From DASPSR01 sp035498715 (GTDB taxonomy: Bacteria; Nitrospirota; UBA9217): a stretch of DNA of 16,935 nucleotides. A program made the translations under genes and the position numbers. The stretch is taken from NCBI GenBank assembly GCA_035498715.1, contig DATJZV010000019.1, forward strand, positions 1 to 16,935, written 5' to 3'. Below, piece by piece: positions 7,153 through 14,281 of the stretch. Each line of letters starts with the position of its first letter. Within the stretch, counting starts at the first letter, position 1. A model generated the notes under the pieces. It made no database searches. It was not told the origin of the DNA and saw nothing but the letters and a program-made list of their open reading frames with translations.

Positions 7153-7905
7153 ATGAAGCGGAATATCAAGATCATCCTTGAATACGATGGTACCAACTAC
7201 TTCGGCTGGCAGTCTCAATCCGGGAGCGGCAGGGCGACGATCCAGGAAACGCTCGAACAGGCGCTTAAGGAACTGACGGGAGAAGATGTCAAAACCTATT
7301 CCTCCGGCAGGACTGATGCAGGAGTGCACGCCCTGGGCCATGTCGCCCATTTCAGGACCGAAAGCCGTATTCCATCCGAGGCATGGGCTCCAGCGTTGAA
7401 CCATCTGCTCCCTGAGGATATCAGGGTGCAGTCATCGGAAGATGTGCCGGATGATTTCCATGCCCGTTACAGCGCAACAGGCAAGATCTACCGGTATGTC
7501 ATCCTCAACCGCCGTGCCCCCTCTGCCCTCCATCGTAGCCGTGCTTGGCTGATTGATCGGAAGCTTAATCTAAACGCAATGCGTCGCGCAGCAGGCGTCC
7601 TCATCGGAACGCACAATTTCTCCGCTTTTCGCAGTTCAGCATGTAACGCAAAGACACCGGTAAGGAAGCTGTCCGCACTCACCGTAATAAAGAGGGGAGA
7701 CTTTGTTGAAATCCTTCTCGAAGCGGATGCATTCCTGATGCACATGGCGCGGAATATCGTCGGAACGCTTGTGGACATCGGTCTTGGCAGGTACACCGCG
7801 GACGCCGTGAAGCAGATGCTTTTGTCACGCGATCGAAGCAAGGCAGGGAGAACAGCACCGGCATGCGGACTTTATCTGGTCAAGGTTCTTTATCGTGAAA
7901 AATAG
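7153..7905 (+). CDS. truA: TruA, tRNA pseudouridine(38-40) synthase
   Basis: TruA converts uridines 38-40 of the tRNA anticodon arm to pseudouridine. The N-terminus (IKIILEYDGTNYFGWQSQ) and the catalytic block SSGRTDAGVHALGHVAHF (51-68) with nucleophile Asp55 are diagnostic. Later family segments are FHARYSATGKIYRY, THNFSAFRS and FLMHMARNIVGTL. Length 250 is normal. The gene begins 19 bases after livF and is probably read through from the liv operon. Its ribosome site (AGAGCGCGGA) is weak. Confidence 0.95.
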   Translation: MKRNIKIILEYDGTNYFGWQSQSGSGRATIQETLEQALKELTGEDVKTYSSGRTDAGVHALGHVAHFRTESRIPSEAWAPALNHLLPEDIRVQSSEDVPDDFHARYSATGKIYRYVILNRRAPSALHRSRAWLIDRKLNLNAMRRAAGVLIGTHNFSAFRSSACNAKTPVRKLSALTVIKRGDFVEILLEADAFLMHMARNIVGTLVDIGLGRYTADAVKQMLLSRDRSKAGRTAPACGLYLVKVLYREK

Positions 7906-7964
7906 TCGTTATTTTACCGGCTCTTTCCGGCTCAAATCTCAATTTACAATTTTGCAAAATGTAC

Positions 7965-7993
7965 TTGATTAAAGTTATCCTTTGTGCTATTTT
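7965..7993 (+). promoter_or_regulatory. Candidate promoter for the heptaheme cytochrome pair
   Basis: TTGATT at 7965-7970 and TATTTT at 7988-7993 are separated by exactly 17 bases. It is the best sigma70-like pair in the 174-base gap after truA and would give a leader of about 80 bases. Each hexamer departs from consensus at two positions. Confidence 0.35.
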
Positions 7994-8079
7994 TTGCGTT
8001 GTCAAGCCTTGGAAAGACATCCCTTAATATGATTATCTGATCCCACGAACGCTAATAATAATTCTTGAAAGGAGAGAGT

Positions 8080-8976
8080 ATGAGGAATTGGTTGAACACG
8101 CTATTGATGCTGTTGTTCACCGCTGTTCTGATTCCCGCTGCCGATGCTGCAGTGGACGCTGCTACATGCCTCGGCTGTCACGGATCGATGGAAGGGGCGG
8201 TGAACGTAAGCCAGGAGAAGTATACGAAATCAGTCCATGGCTCGTTTGATTGTGTCATGTGCCACATGTCACTGAAAGGAGCGCAGCACCAGGGACTTTC
8301 CGGCAAGGCTGATAAGGCGACCCTTGAACTCGCCACCAAGATCTCCCCGAAGAGCAAGATCGATCCTATTGCGCAGGCCGCATGCGCACAATGCCATGGG
8401 GAAATTTATGAGATGTATAAGGCAAGCGTACACGGGAAAAATGTTATCATCAAGAAGTCTTCGGACGGCCCCGTCTGTACCAGCTGTCATGGTCCCGCGC
8501 ATTATATCCAGCCTAAAGCGAGCAAAGAATCCACAGTGAACCACTTCAAAGTCGTCCAGACCTGCGGCAAGTGCCACGAAGAGAAACAGCTGGCGGAAAA
8601 ATACGGGTTTTCCCCGCTGGTTATGGAACGCTATCTTGAGAGCTTCCACGGGAGGAAGTTGAAGGTGGGACACAGCAAGGCGCCTTCATGCGTAGATTGT
8701 CACGGTGCACACGATATTAAGAGCGATAAGGACCCCTCGTCGCCCGTTGTTGGCGCGAATAAGATAAAGACTTGCTCGAAGTGCCACTCAGGCGCAACGG
8801 AGAAGTTCGTGGCGGCGATAACCCACAAGCCACTCCATCCCATCGCGCACTATGCCGAGATCATTTTGATCATCCTCACGGTGAGCGTATTTGCGTTTAT
8901 CTGCACCCACGTGCTTCTGGATATCTATGCGGACGTCCGCGACCGTCTGTTCAGGAAGGGAGACAAGCATGAATAA
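8080..8976 (+). CDS. Seven-heme membrane-anchored c-type cytochrome
   Basis: This is a periplasmic electron-transfer protein with a cleavable signal peptide (residues 1-23, ending ADAA) and a C-terminal membrane anchor (about 257-281). Seven CXXCH sites lie at 30-34, 58-62, 102-106, 133-137, 162-166, 204-208 and 232-236. Spaced SVHG or SFHG segments before several motifs suggest repeated modules that supply distal His ligands, as in cytochrome c554/NapC-like folds. The ATG at 8080 is chosen because GGAGAG precedes it; an in-frame TTG at 8065 lies before that site. It overlaps the b-type cytochrome gene by eight bases, so the two probably form one complex that carries electrons between quinone and a periplasmic acceptor. 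The exact partner is unknown. Confidence 0.88.
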   Translation: MRNWLNTLLMLLFTAVLIPAADAAVDAATCLGCHGSMEGAVNVSQEKYTKSVHGSFDCVMCHMSLKGAQHQGLSGKADKATLELATKISPKSKIDPIAQAACAQCHGEIYEMYKASVHGKNVIIKKSSDGPVCTSCHGPAHYIQPKASKESTVNHFKVVQTCGKCHEEKQLAEKYGFSPLVMERYLESFHGRKLKVGHSKAPSCVDCHGAHDIKSDKDPSSPVVGANKIKTCSKCHSGATEKFVAAITHKPLHPIAHYAEIILIILTVSVFAFICTHVLLDIYADVRDRLFRKGDKHE

Positions 8977-9682
8977 TAAGAATATTCCCACAGAGATCGA
9001 GAGGTTCGACCTCTCTGCAAGGATTCAGCATGTCATCATGTTTACGACATTTTTGCTCCTGTCCTTCACAGGCTGGGGGCTTAAATACGCATACCAGGAC
9101 CCGGCGAGTGCCTGGATCCGGTTCTGGGGCGGGGCAAAGTCGGCGGGAATCATCCACCGCGCGGCAGGAATTACCATGCTCCTCGATTTCATTTACCATC
9201 AGTTCTATCTGCTCAATCTGGCCCGTAAGAGGGACCTGCGGTTGACGCTTGTGCCGACGCCCAAGGACGTCGAGGACGCGTTCTATAATTTCATGTACTT
9301 TTTCGGCCTGCGGAAGGAGAAACCGTATTTCGGGAAGTTCAACTATATGCAGAAGTTCGACTACTGGGCGGTTTATTGGGGCATGTTCATCATTGGAGCA
9401 TCAGGCTTCTTCCTTGCCTTTCCGGTGATGGTATCATCAATCTTCCCTATGTGGTCGATTCAGTGGATCTGGGATGTCCTCTTCATCATGCACAGTGACG
9501 AGGCGCTTCTGGCCATCGTGTTCATCCTCATCTTCCATTTCTACAACGAACACCTGCGGTCAGAAGTGTTCCCGATGAACTGGATGTGGCTGACCGGGAA
9601 GATGTCGATCGAACAGCTCAAGCATCATCACCCGATGGAGTATGACAACCTCTTTGGGGGAAAGTCCGACAAGAAGAAGTAG
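8969..9682 (+). CDS. Diheme cytochrome b membrane subunit (FdnI/b561-like)
   Basis: This integral membrane protein of 237 residues has about four hydrophobic segments (24-38, 64-83, 133-156, 168-192). Histidines placed as heme b ligands in the formate dehydrogenase gamma/thiosulfate reductase b family are H21 (SARIQHVIMF), H63 (IIHRAAG), H77, H175 (IMHSDEALLA) and H190 (FILIFHFYNEHL). It probably exchanges electrons with menaquinone and the seven-heme cytochrome whose gene overlaps its start. The start is the ATG at 8969, with GGGAGA upstream. A strong terminator follows, so the two genes form a self-contained unit. Confidence 0.85.
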   Translation: MNNKNIPTEIERFDLSARIQHVIMFTTFLLLSFTGWGLKYAYQDPASAWIRFWGGAKSAGIIHRAAGITMLLDFIYHQFYLLNLARKRDLRLTLVPTPKDVEDAFYNFMYFFGLRKEKPYFGKFNYMQKFDYWAVYWGMFIIGASGFFLAFPVMVSSIFPMWSIQWIWDVLFIMHSDEALLAIVFILIFHFYNEHLRSEVFPMNWMWLTGKMSIEQLKHHHPMEYDNLFGGKSDKKK

Positions 9683-9713
9683 ACATAGAAGAGAGTAAGT
9701 TCACTGATCAACG

Positions 9714-9747
9714 ATAAACGGCGGCCCGCAAGGCCGCCGTTTATTTT
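9714..9747. terminator. Rho-independent terminator, probably bidirectional
   Basis: ATAAACGGCGGCC at 9714-9726 pairs with GGCCGCCGTTTAT at 9732-9744 around a five-base CGCAA loop, and TTTT follows. The 5' arm is preceded by A-rich bases, so the reverse strand also has a U-bearing tail. It lies between the convergent cytochrome and ABC operons and can serve both. Confidence 0.92.
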
Positions 9748-9807
9748 GCATATGTTTTGATCCAGGAACGATGGTCTGATTGCGGGTGCCGGAAGGTAGA
9801 CAATAAA

Positions 9808-10470
9808 CTAGTTCAGCTTTTCCAGAACGCCCTGTTTCATTCTGAGCCGATTCGGGGCGCGGAGTGCGATCTCGGAACTGTGGGTCACCATGATCATGGT
9901 GACCTTCTTCTCGCGGTTGATCTTTTCAAAGAACGCCATGATCTCCGATTCCGTTTCTTCGTCGAGGTCGCCCGTCGGCTCGTCGGCAAGAATGACCTCC
10001 GGATCATGAATGAACGCCCGTGCGATGGCCACACGCTGCTGCTCGCCGCCGCTTAACTCAGATGGATACCGGTCGACCTTGTCGCCGAGCCCTACGAGAT
10101 TAAGCAGTTTCACGGCGTCTTCCGCGGTCTTCTTCCCGCCAAACACCGTAGGGAGGAGGACGTTCTCGGCTGCTGTAAGGGTGGGGATAAGGCTCGCAAA
10201 CTGGTAAACGAAACCATACTTCTCGTTTCTCAGCTTCGAAAGCCTCTTGTCGTCGTATTCCCAGATGTTTGTGCCGTCCACGGTAACCGTGCCTGTATCG
10301 GGCCGGGCGATACCGCCGATAAGGCTCAAGAAGGTGCTCTTCCCGCTGCCCGAGTGGCCGACGATGGATACGAATTCGCCTTGCTGGATCGTAAGATTAA
10401 GGGGCTGGACCGCCTTTATGGCTTTTCCTGAAATGGAGTAGGTCTTTGATAGTCCTTTCAGCTCGATCAT
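9808..10470 (-). CDS. ABC transporter ATPase, LolD/MacB type
   Basis: This is the ATP-hydrolysing partner of the FtsX-type permease at 11869-13065. It has 220 residues. Walker A is GHSGSGKST (38-46), Q-loop Gln90 in FVYQ, signature LSGGEQQRVAIARAF (139-153), Walker B VILADEP (159-165) followed by TGDLD, and H-loop His in VTHS. These are features of LolD/MacB/FtsE-like ATPases. The start is the ATG at 10470 (MIELKGLSKTY) with AAAGGAA upstream; the ORF extends further upstream but only within the preceding gene. It overlaps the stop of the DUF4418-like gene by ATGA, so it is the last gene of the five-gene operon. Confidence 0.93.
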   Translation of the reverse strand: MIELKGLSKTYSISGKAIKAVQPLNLTIQQGEFVSIVGHSGSGKSTFLSLIGGIARPDTGTVTVDGTNIWEYDDKRLSKLRNEKYGFVYQFASLIPTLTAAENVLLPTVFGGKKTAEDAVKLLNLVGLGDKVDRYPSELSGGEQQRVAIARAFIHDPEVILADEPTGDLDEETESEIMAFFEKINREKKVTMIMVTHSSEIALRAPNRLRMKQGVLEKLN

Positions 10471-10769
10471 GTGTTTCCTTTCTTTCGGGCGCCTCTCACG
10501 AGGCTGATGATGGCGACGACCATGATTATACCGCCGATGCTGGCGATGAACCTGATGCCCGACACCGTGCCGTAATTGCACGGCATCCGGCTACTGTGAC
10601 AGTATCCATATCGATCCGGGAGCAGGAAAGCAACAATGTACAGGATGATAGACACAGCGGCGACGATGATGGACGTTCTGGTCGATTTGAGCAAGAACGC
10701 TCCGATTCCCGACGCCAAGAGCAGCGCGCCCACCACATACTCTGCGCGGGCTGTGTCCGAGCAGTGCAT
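10467..10769 (-). CDS. DUF4418-like membrane protein, main part after an in-frame TAG
   Basis: The 100 residues from the ATG at 10769 (MHCSDTARAEYVVGALLLASG) contain three hydrophobic segments and resemble DUF4418 proteins, small four-helix membrane proteins of unknown function. A conserved-looking CHSSRMPCNYG loop lies between segments two and three. The frame continues upstream to an ATG at 10871 through one TAG at 10788-10790. The upstream piece supplies the missing first helix, so this gene looks full length apart from one stop codon. The stop overlaps the ATPase start by ATGA. No ribosome site is obvious before 10769, so translation of this piece alone is doubtful. It is either a recent nonsense mutation, a base error, or read through. 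Confidence 0.6.
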   Translation of the reverse strand: MHCSDTARAEYVVGALLLASGIGAFLLKSTRTSIIVAAVSIILYIVAFLLPDRYGYCHSSRMPCNYGTVSGIRFIASIGGIIMVVAIISLVRGARKKGNT

Positions 10770-10871
10770 CGCAGGATATCCCTCATACTAGCATATGGGG
10801 AGGATGAACCGCGGCACAAGGATAAGGAGGATACCACTCAGCAATGCTGTAATGGCGGTAAGCGTTTTCAT
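10770..10871 (-). pseudogene. First helix of the DUF4418-like gene, cut off by TAG
   Basis: From ATG 10871 the frame reads MKTLTAITALLSGILL, then ILVPRFILPIC, the TAG codon at 10788-10790 and YEGYPA, joining in frame to MHCSDT. The hydrophobic first 26 residues ending in PIC match the first helix and Cys typical of DUF4418 proteins. The start overlaps the NosL stop as ATGA, which argues that 10871 is the real start. A single base change (GAG to TAG) would explain the stop. Confidence 0.6.
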
Positions 10872-11275
10872 TTCGGTGCCTTTGTCATAGAGTCGAAATC
10901 CATGGCAACTCCGAATCCCGTGGCATCCTTCTGGTCTTTAAATGAAGCGATTCCCCATCCCATTGGGGTACTGAATATTTTTTCGGCATGAACATAATAG
11001 GCCGCACGCGCGTCGATCCATTCGCCGGTCTTGTAGTCTTTGACCTCCGCCTTGACGCTATTCTGCTTGGTCCTCTTCAGGTAAGAGAACAGATCGCCTA
11101 TATCGCAAAAATACAGAGTCCCGTCAGCTTGCACGATCTTCGATGCAAATTTCGAATTAACGTCCACCATCATGCCGCATTCAGTACATTTGATTGTATC
11201 AGCGGCTGAAACAATCGTGAATGAGAATGTGATCAATGAAATTGTCAACGCTATGGTTCGCAGCAATACAGCCAT
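10868..11275 (-). CDS. NosL-like copper-binding periplasmic protein
   Basis: NosL proteins bind Cu(I) and help deliver it to nitrous oxide reductase; relatives occur near other transporters. This one has 135 residues and an N-terminal signal (1-24, ending VSAA) rather than the usual lipobox. It then has CTECGMMVD (30-38), the conserved metal-binding start of the family, followed by LYFCDIGDLFSYL (54-66) and FSTPMGWGIASF (101-112) with a Met. The start is the ATG at 11275 with AGAGGA upstream. It lies three bases after the TPR gene and overlaps the next start by ATGA. No nosZ, nosD, nosF or nosY gene is present, so its client is uncertain. Confidence 0.88.
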   Translation of the reverse strand: MAVLLRTIALTISLITFSFTIVSAADTIKCTECGMMVDVNSKFASKIVQADGTLYFCDIGDLFSYLKRTKQNSVKAEVKDYKTGEWIDARAAYYVHAEKIFSTPMGWGIASFKDQKDATGFGVAMDFDSMTKAPK

Positions 11276-11278
11276 ATA

Positions 11279-11872
11279 TTACATCCTCTTCGCGTTAATT
11301 TCTTTTTTGAGGGCGTCGGCAATTCCCTCATCGAATTTTTTGATTTCATCATACTGGTGCAGAGCCAGTTCGCGCTTTCCTTTCTTCAGGAACGCCATGC
11401 CGAGATTGTATCGCGCAGTCGCATAACGTGGCCGTATGGAAATGGCCGTTTCAAGCTCACGAATTTCTTCATCCGATTTTCCTATCTTGCCGTAAGCCAC
11501 GGCAAGGTTATTATGGAGCACGGGGTCCTTGGGAAGATATTTCTTTGCCAAAGTAAATTGTTTGATCGCATCCTGATATTCGCCGAGCCTGCTGTATGCG
11601 GTACCCAGTTTCATGTAGGCGTAACCTTTCTCTGGTTTGAGGGCGATAACATGCCGAAGCGCGTCTACCTCTTCGCGGTACATCTCGGAACGTTCATACA
11701 GATCGGCGAGGTAATACCATGCATCGGCATTCTTAGGATTCTTGACGGTCTGCTCCTTTAATTCCTCGAAAATGCTCTTTTCCTCATTCACCGGTTCAGT
11801 CTTTTTATCTTTTTCCCCCGGACAAGCGAAGAGCAGCAGGGACGTCATGATTACAATGAACAAAGGTCTCAT
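11279..11872 (-). CDS. TPR-repeat lipoprotein
   Basis: This 197-residue protein has a lipoprotein-type signal ending LLLFAC (Cys17). Its body is about four tetratricopeptide repeats from residue 45, for example ADAWYYLADLYERSEMYREE and later LHNNLAVAYGKIGKSDEE and ARYNLGMAFLKKGKRE. TPR proteins are scaffolds for protein contacts, so it may tether the NosL-like protein or another periplasmic partner to the ABC permease. The gene overlaps the permease stop by ATGA. Confidence 0.85.
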   Translation of the reverse strand: MRPLFIVIMTSLLLFACPGEKDKKTEPVNEEKSIFEELKEQTVKNPKNADAWYYLADLYERSEMYREEVDALRHVIALKPEKGYAYMKLGTAYSRLGEYQDAIKQFTLAKKYLPKDPVLHNNLAVAYGKIGKSDEEIRELETAISIRPRYATARYNLGMAFLKKGKRELALHQYDEIKKFDEGIADALKKEINAKRM

Positions 11873-13065
11873 TCAGCGCTCCTTATAGCTTCATAGGGTT
11901 CCACTCTTAGAATGCTGAGTGACGGCAGCAGTGCAGCGATCAGGCCCGTCACGATGGAGAACAGGAGCGCCCCTGCTGTAAGGGCAATCAAGTCGCCGGT
12001 GCCGGGAAAGAGATAGGGGAGCCTGAGATAGTGAAGTATCAGGTTTTTAAAGCTCGCAAGTAAAGCATATCCCAGGATGATCCCTGCTGCGCCGCCGGCA
12101 GCAGACAACAGGGTGGCCTCATTCAGAATGATTGCAGCAATATGCCCTTTGTTCGCTCCCATTGCACGTAGAAGGCCGATTTCCCTACGTCGTTCGTTCA
12201 CAATCATGTAAAAAGCAAAAGCCATGATGAGGAGAACGATGAACCATAGAATAATACTAATGAGCAAAATTGCCTTAATAAGGCCGGCAAGCTGTTTGCG
12301 GACAGTGCTGATGATGGTGTCTGAAACGAGGGCCTTCACGCCGATGATGTCATGTTCGATACGGATTGCCACACGATCAGGGGTTACATCATCCTTCACC
12401 TGCACTAGGACGGTTGATATCTGGTCCCTGCCAATTTCAAGAGGCTGGATGGCCCTGACTTTCGAATCTGCCGCCATCTTGTAGGCTGAATCAAGGCTCA
12501 TGAAGACCGCCCGGTCAAAGAAGTCCATTCCCGTAGCTTCCATGGTTCCCGCAACCGTGAACGTAGTGCCAAAAAAGGGGATCTTGTCACCGACTATCAC
12601 GGGAACCGCCCGGCCGGTGATGATCTCATTGATTCCGAGTTTGCGATTAAGGTTCTTCTCGAGCCAGGGCTTCACAGTGAAATCGGTCTCCGGATCAAAG
12701 GCCACAAGGAATACGTCCACGTTGAAACAGCAGGTGAAGCTCGTGGGTTTGATGAACAGCTGAGCGGTGGCGTGCTTGACCCCGTCGACTGCTTTTACCC
12801 GATCGAGAATTGACCGGTCCATGAGGAAGTGTGTGGGTTCACCGGAAAGGAGAGCGCTCTTTGCCTTGGACTCCGCGCTTTCGGGGACCACCAAGATGTC
12901 GGCGCCAAGTCGGTAGGTGCCGATTCTGAGAGCGTTATTGATGCTCTTCAAAAAGAGCGTCGCAGCGAATAGCGTGCAGGATACGACCGCGACGATGGCA
13001 AACAAAAGCCAAGTCCGGGTAATTTTCCTTTTGAGATTTTTGAGAGCGACGTAGGGTATATTCAT
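11869..13065 (-). CDS. FtsX/MacB-type ABC permease
   Basis: This inner-membrane permease has 398 residues and the MacB/LolE arrangement: helix one at 19-40, a large periplasmic domain (about 41-260), then helices near 262-288, 315-337 and 358-384. ERRREIGLLRAMGA (291-304) is the FtsX-type cytoplasmic loop that contacts the ATPase, and the end is LRVEPYEAIRSAE. The periplasmic domain has an adjacent Cys pair at 112-113 (TSFTCCFNVDVFLVAF), unusual in MacB proteins and possibly a metal or disulfide site. GAAGGAA lies upstream but 13 bases from the ATG. It is the first gene of the operon. The substrate is unknown; NosL next door suggests copper or a cofactor. Confidence 0.9.
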   Translation of the reverse strand: MNIPYVALKNLKRKITRTWLLFAIVAVVSCTLFAATLFLKSINNALRIGTYRLGADILVVPESAESKAKSALLSGEPTHFLMDRSILDRVKAVDGVKHATAQLFIKPTSFTCCFNVDVFLVAFDPETDFTVKPWLEKNLNRKLGINEIITGRAVPVIVGDKIPFFGTTFTVAGTMEATGMDFFDRAVFMSLDSAYKMAADSKVRAIQPLEIGRDQISTVLVQVKDDVTPDRVAIRIEHDIIGVKALVSDTIISTVRKQLAGLIKAILLISIILWFIVLLIMAFAFYMIVNERRREIGLLRAMGANKGHIAAIILNEATLLSAAGGAAGIILGYALLASFKNLILHYLRLPYLFPGTGDLIALTAGALLFSIVTGLIAALLPSLSILRVEPYEAIRSAE

Positions 13066-13108
13066 AGTGTGTTATTATTCCTTCAGAGCTGATGAAATGA
13101 CTTTATTT

Positions 13109-13138
13109 ATTATACCAGAAGATTGGTGGGGAAGTAAA
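13109..13138 (-). promoter_or_regulatory. Extended -10 promoter of the permease operon
   Basis: On the minus strand a perfect TATAAT (13114-13109) is preceded by TGG, giving an extended -10. TTTACT at 13138-13133 lies 18 bases upstream as a weak -35. The leader to the permease ATG would be about 35-40 bases. The -35 sits in the T-rich tail of the upstream gene's terminator. Confidence 0.65.
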
Positions 13139-13169
13139 GAAATCGGAGGGCCAAGGAACCTGGCCCTCC
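13131..13169 (-). terminator. Terminator of the propeller cytochrome gene
   Basis: GGAGGGCCA at 13145-13153 pairs with TGGCCCTCC at 13161-13169 across a seven-base loop. Read on the minus strand it is followed by GATTTCTTTACTTC. It lies 15 bases after the stop of the upstream gene and separates it from the permease operon. Confidence 0.75.
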
Positions 13170-13183
13170 TGTGGTTTTACGGA

Positions 13184-14281
13184 CTACTTCTTGTGCCAGT
13201 CAACTTCTATTCCGCAGAGAAGCGGCGAACCCTTATCGATCTTGACTTCCACGCCTGCCGGCTTATGGCAGCTGGCGCAGACAGACACTTGGTCTACGAT
13301 GGTGTGATCGCTTATTTCCATTACATTCACTTTGCTGTCATCGCCGTAGGTGCGGGATGCAATGAATGCATACTTCCCGTCAGGGCTGAATGCGAAGTCA
13401 TGCGGCCGTACGTCGTCCGGAAGGACAATGCGCTGGGAAATAGTATCAGTGGCTGTGTCGATCACGATGATCTGGCTCTTGTGCGTTCCCGGCTTAAGAC
13501 CCGGATCGAACTCGTTCGGGGCGCTTACCCAGAGATGCTTGCCGTCCGGAGTCATGCGCGTCTGGTGAATGAAGGTCATTTCCGGGCTCGAGATCTGCTT
13601 GATCTCCTTCTTGGTTTTCCAGTCGTACACATAGACGACACCCAGAGGCATATCGGTGATATATGCCTTAGCTAGGTTCTTGGTCCACTGGATCCCGCAT
13701 ACTGCCTTGCCCACAGGCATTTTATCAACTGTCTTGAGAGTTTTTGCATCCCACACGTAGACATTGCCATCGGCCATGTCTTCGAAATAGACATTGCCAT
13801 CAGGCCCCGCAATGGCGCCGCAGAATTTCTCACCGACCTTGAACGGACCTGTCTTTTTGCCGGTGGCCAAGTCTACCTTGTACACATTACCGGCAAGCGT
13901 GCCGGCAACGAGCACTTTCTTGCCCCCTTCCATCATCATGGCCTGGCCATGGGAACCGCCGGCCTTCTTGACTTCCTCGAAGCTCATGCCGGCGATCTTG
14001 CCTTCCATTTCGGAACCCGCTTCAGCGAGAACTATTCTGTCTTTCTCAATGTCAGTCGGCGATTTCATCGTTTTCATGTTAAGGATCGCAAGATGCCCGC
14101 CGTGACCGGCAATATATGCTGTAGCATCGAAGGTCGGTACTTGTTTAGCAGGCACTACTTTCGCTTCGATTACTGTGACATCAGCTGCCTCAACCATTGC
14201 CTTCTGAGATGCCGCAAGGAAGAGACCAAACACCCCAAGAACAACTAACCCGATTACAACACTTTTCTTCATCAGACTCAT
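13184..14281 (-). CDS. Secreted beta-propeller protein with C-terminal heme c motif
   Basis: The 365-residue protein starts MSLMKKSVVIGLVVLG with a signal sequence of about 33 residues. Repeats of a YncE/cytochrome d1-like propeller follow, with blades marked by KVLVAGTLAGNVYKVDLATG, VYFEDMADGNVYVWDAKT, AKAYITDMPLGVVYVYDW, KHLWVSAP and KYAFIASRTYG. Near the end is one heme-binding site CASCH (335-339). PHDFAFSPDGKYAF resembles segments of NirF/NirN-type d1 proteins, although catalytic d1 residues cannot be checked here. It may be a periplasmic electron carrier or sensor. GGGGAGG five bases before ATG 14281 fixes the start. It is followed by a terminator, so it is transcribed separately from the ABC operon. 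Confidence 0.8.
   Translation of the reverse strand: MSLMKKSVVIGLVVLGVFGLFLAASQKAMVEAADVTVIEAKVVPAKQVPTFDATAYIAGHGGHLAILNMKTMKSPTDIEKDRIVLAEAGSEMEGKIAGMSFEEVKKAGGSHGQAMMMEGGKKVLVAGTLAGNVYKVDLATGKKTGPFKVGEKFCGAIAGPDGNVYFEDMADGNVYVWDAKTLKTVDKMPVGKAVCGIQWTKNLAKAYITDMPLGVVYVYDWKTKKEIKQISSPEMTFIHQTRMTPDGKHLWVSAPNEFDPGLKPGTHKSQIIVIDTATDTISQRIVLPDDVRPHDFAFSPDGKYAFIASRTYGDDSKVNVMEISDHTIVDQVSVCASCHKPAGVEVKIDKGSPLLCGIEVDWHKK

Noticed and set aside
8065..8079. TTG start for the heptaheme cytochrome
   Set aside because: The extra codons span the GGAGAG ribosome site of the ATG at 8080, which also begins a normal signal peptide.
10788..10790. TAG read as pyrrolysine
   Set aside because: TAG is an ordinary stop for 8 of 18 genes checked in the window, and the protein is not a methylamine methyltransferase. 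Nonsense change or base error is simpler.
10446..10991. 181-codon plus-strand ORF
   Set aside because: It is antisense to the DUF4418-like and NosL-like genes, rich in Asp, His and Arg runs, and has no family resemblance or ribosome site.
9808..13065. A nos (nitrous oxide reductase) cluster
   Set aside because: Only the NosL-like gene fits. The permease is FtsX-type, not NosY, and nosZ and nosD are absent.
13067..13675. 202-codon plus-strand ORF
   Set aside because: It lies antisense to the propeller gene, whose heme motif, signal peptide and ribosome site are convincing.
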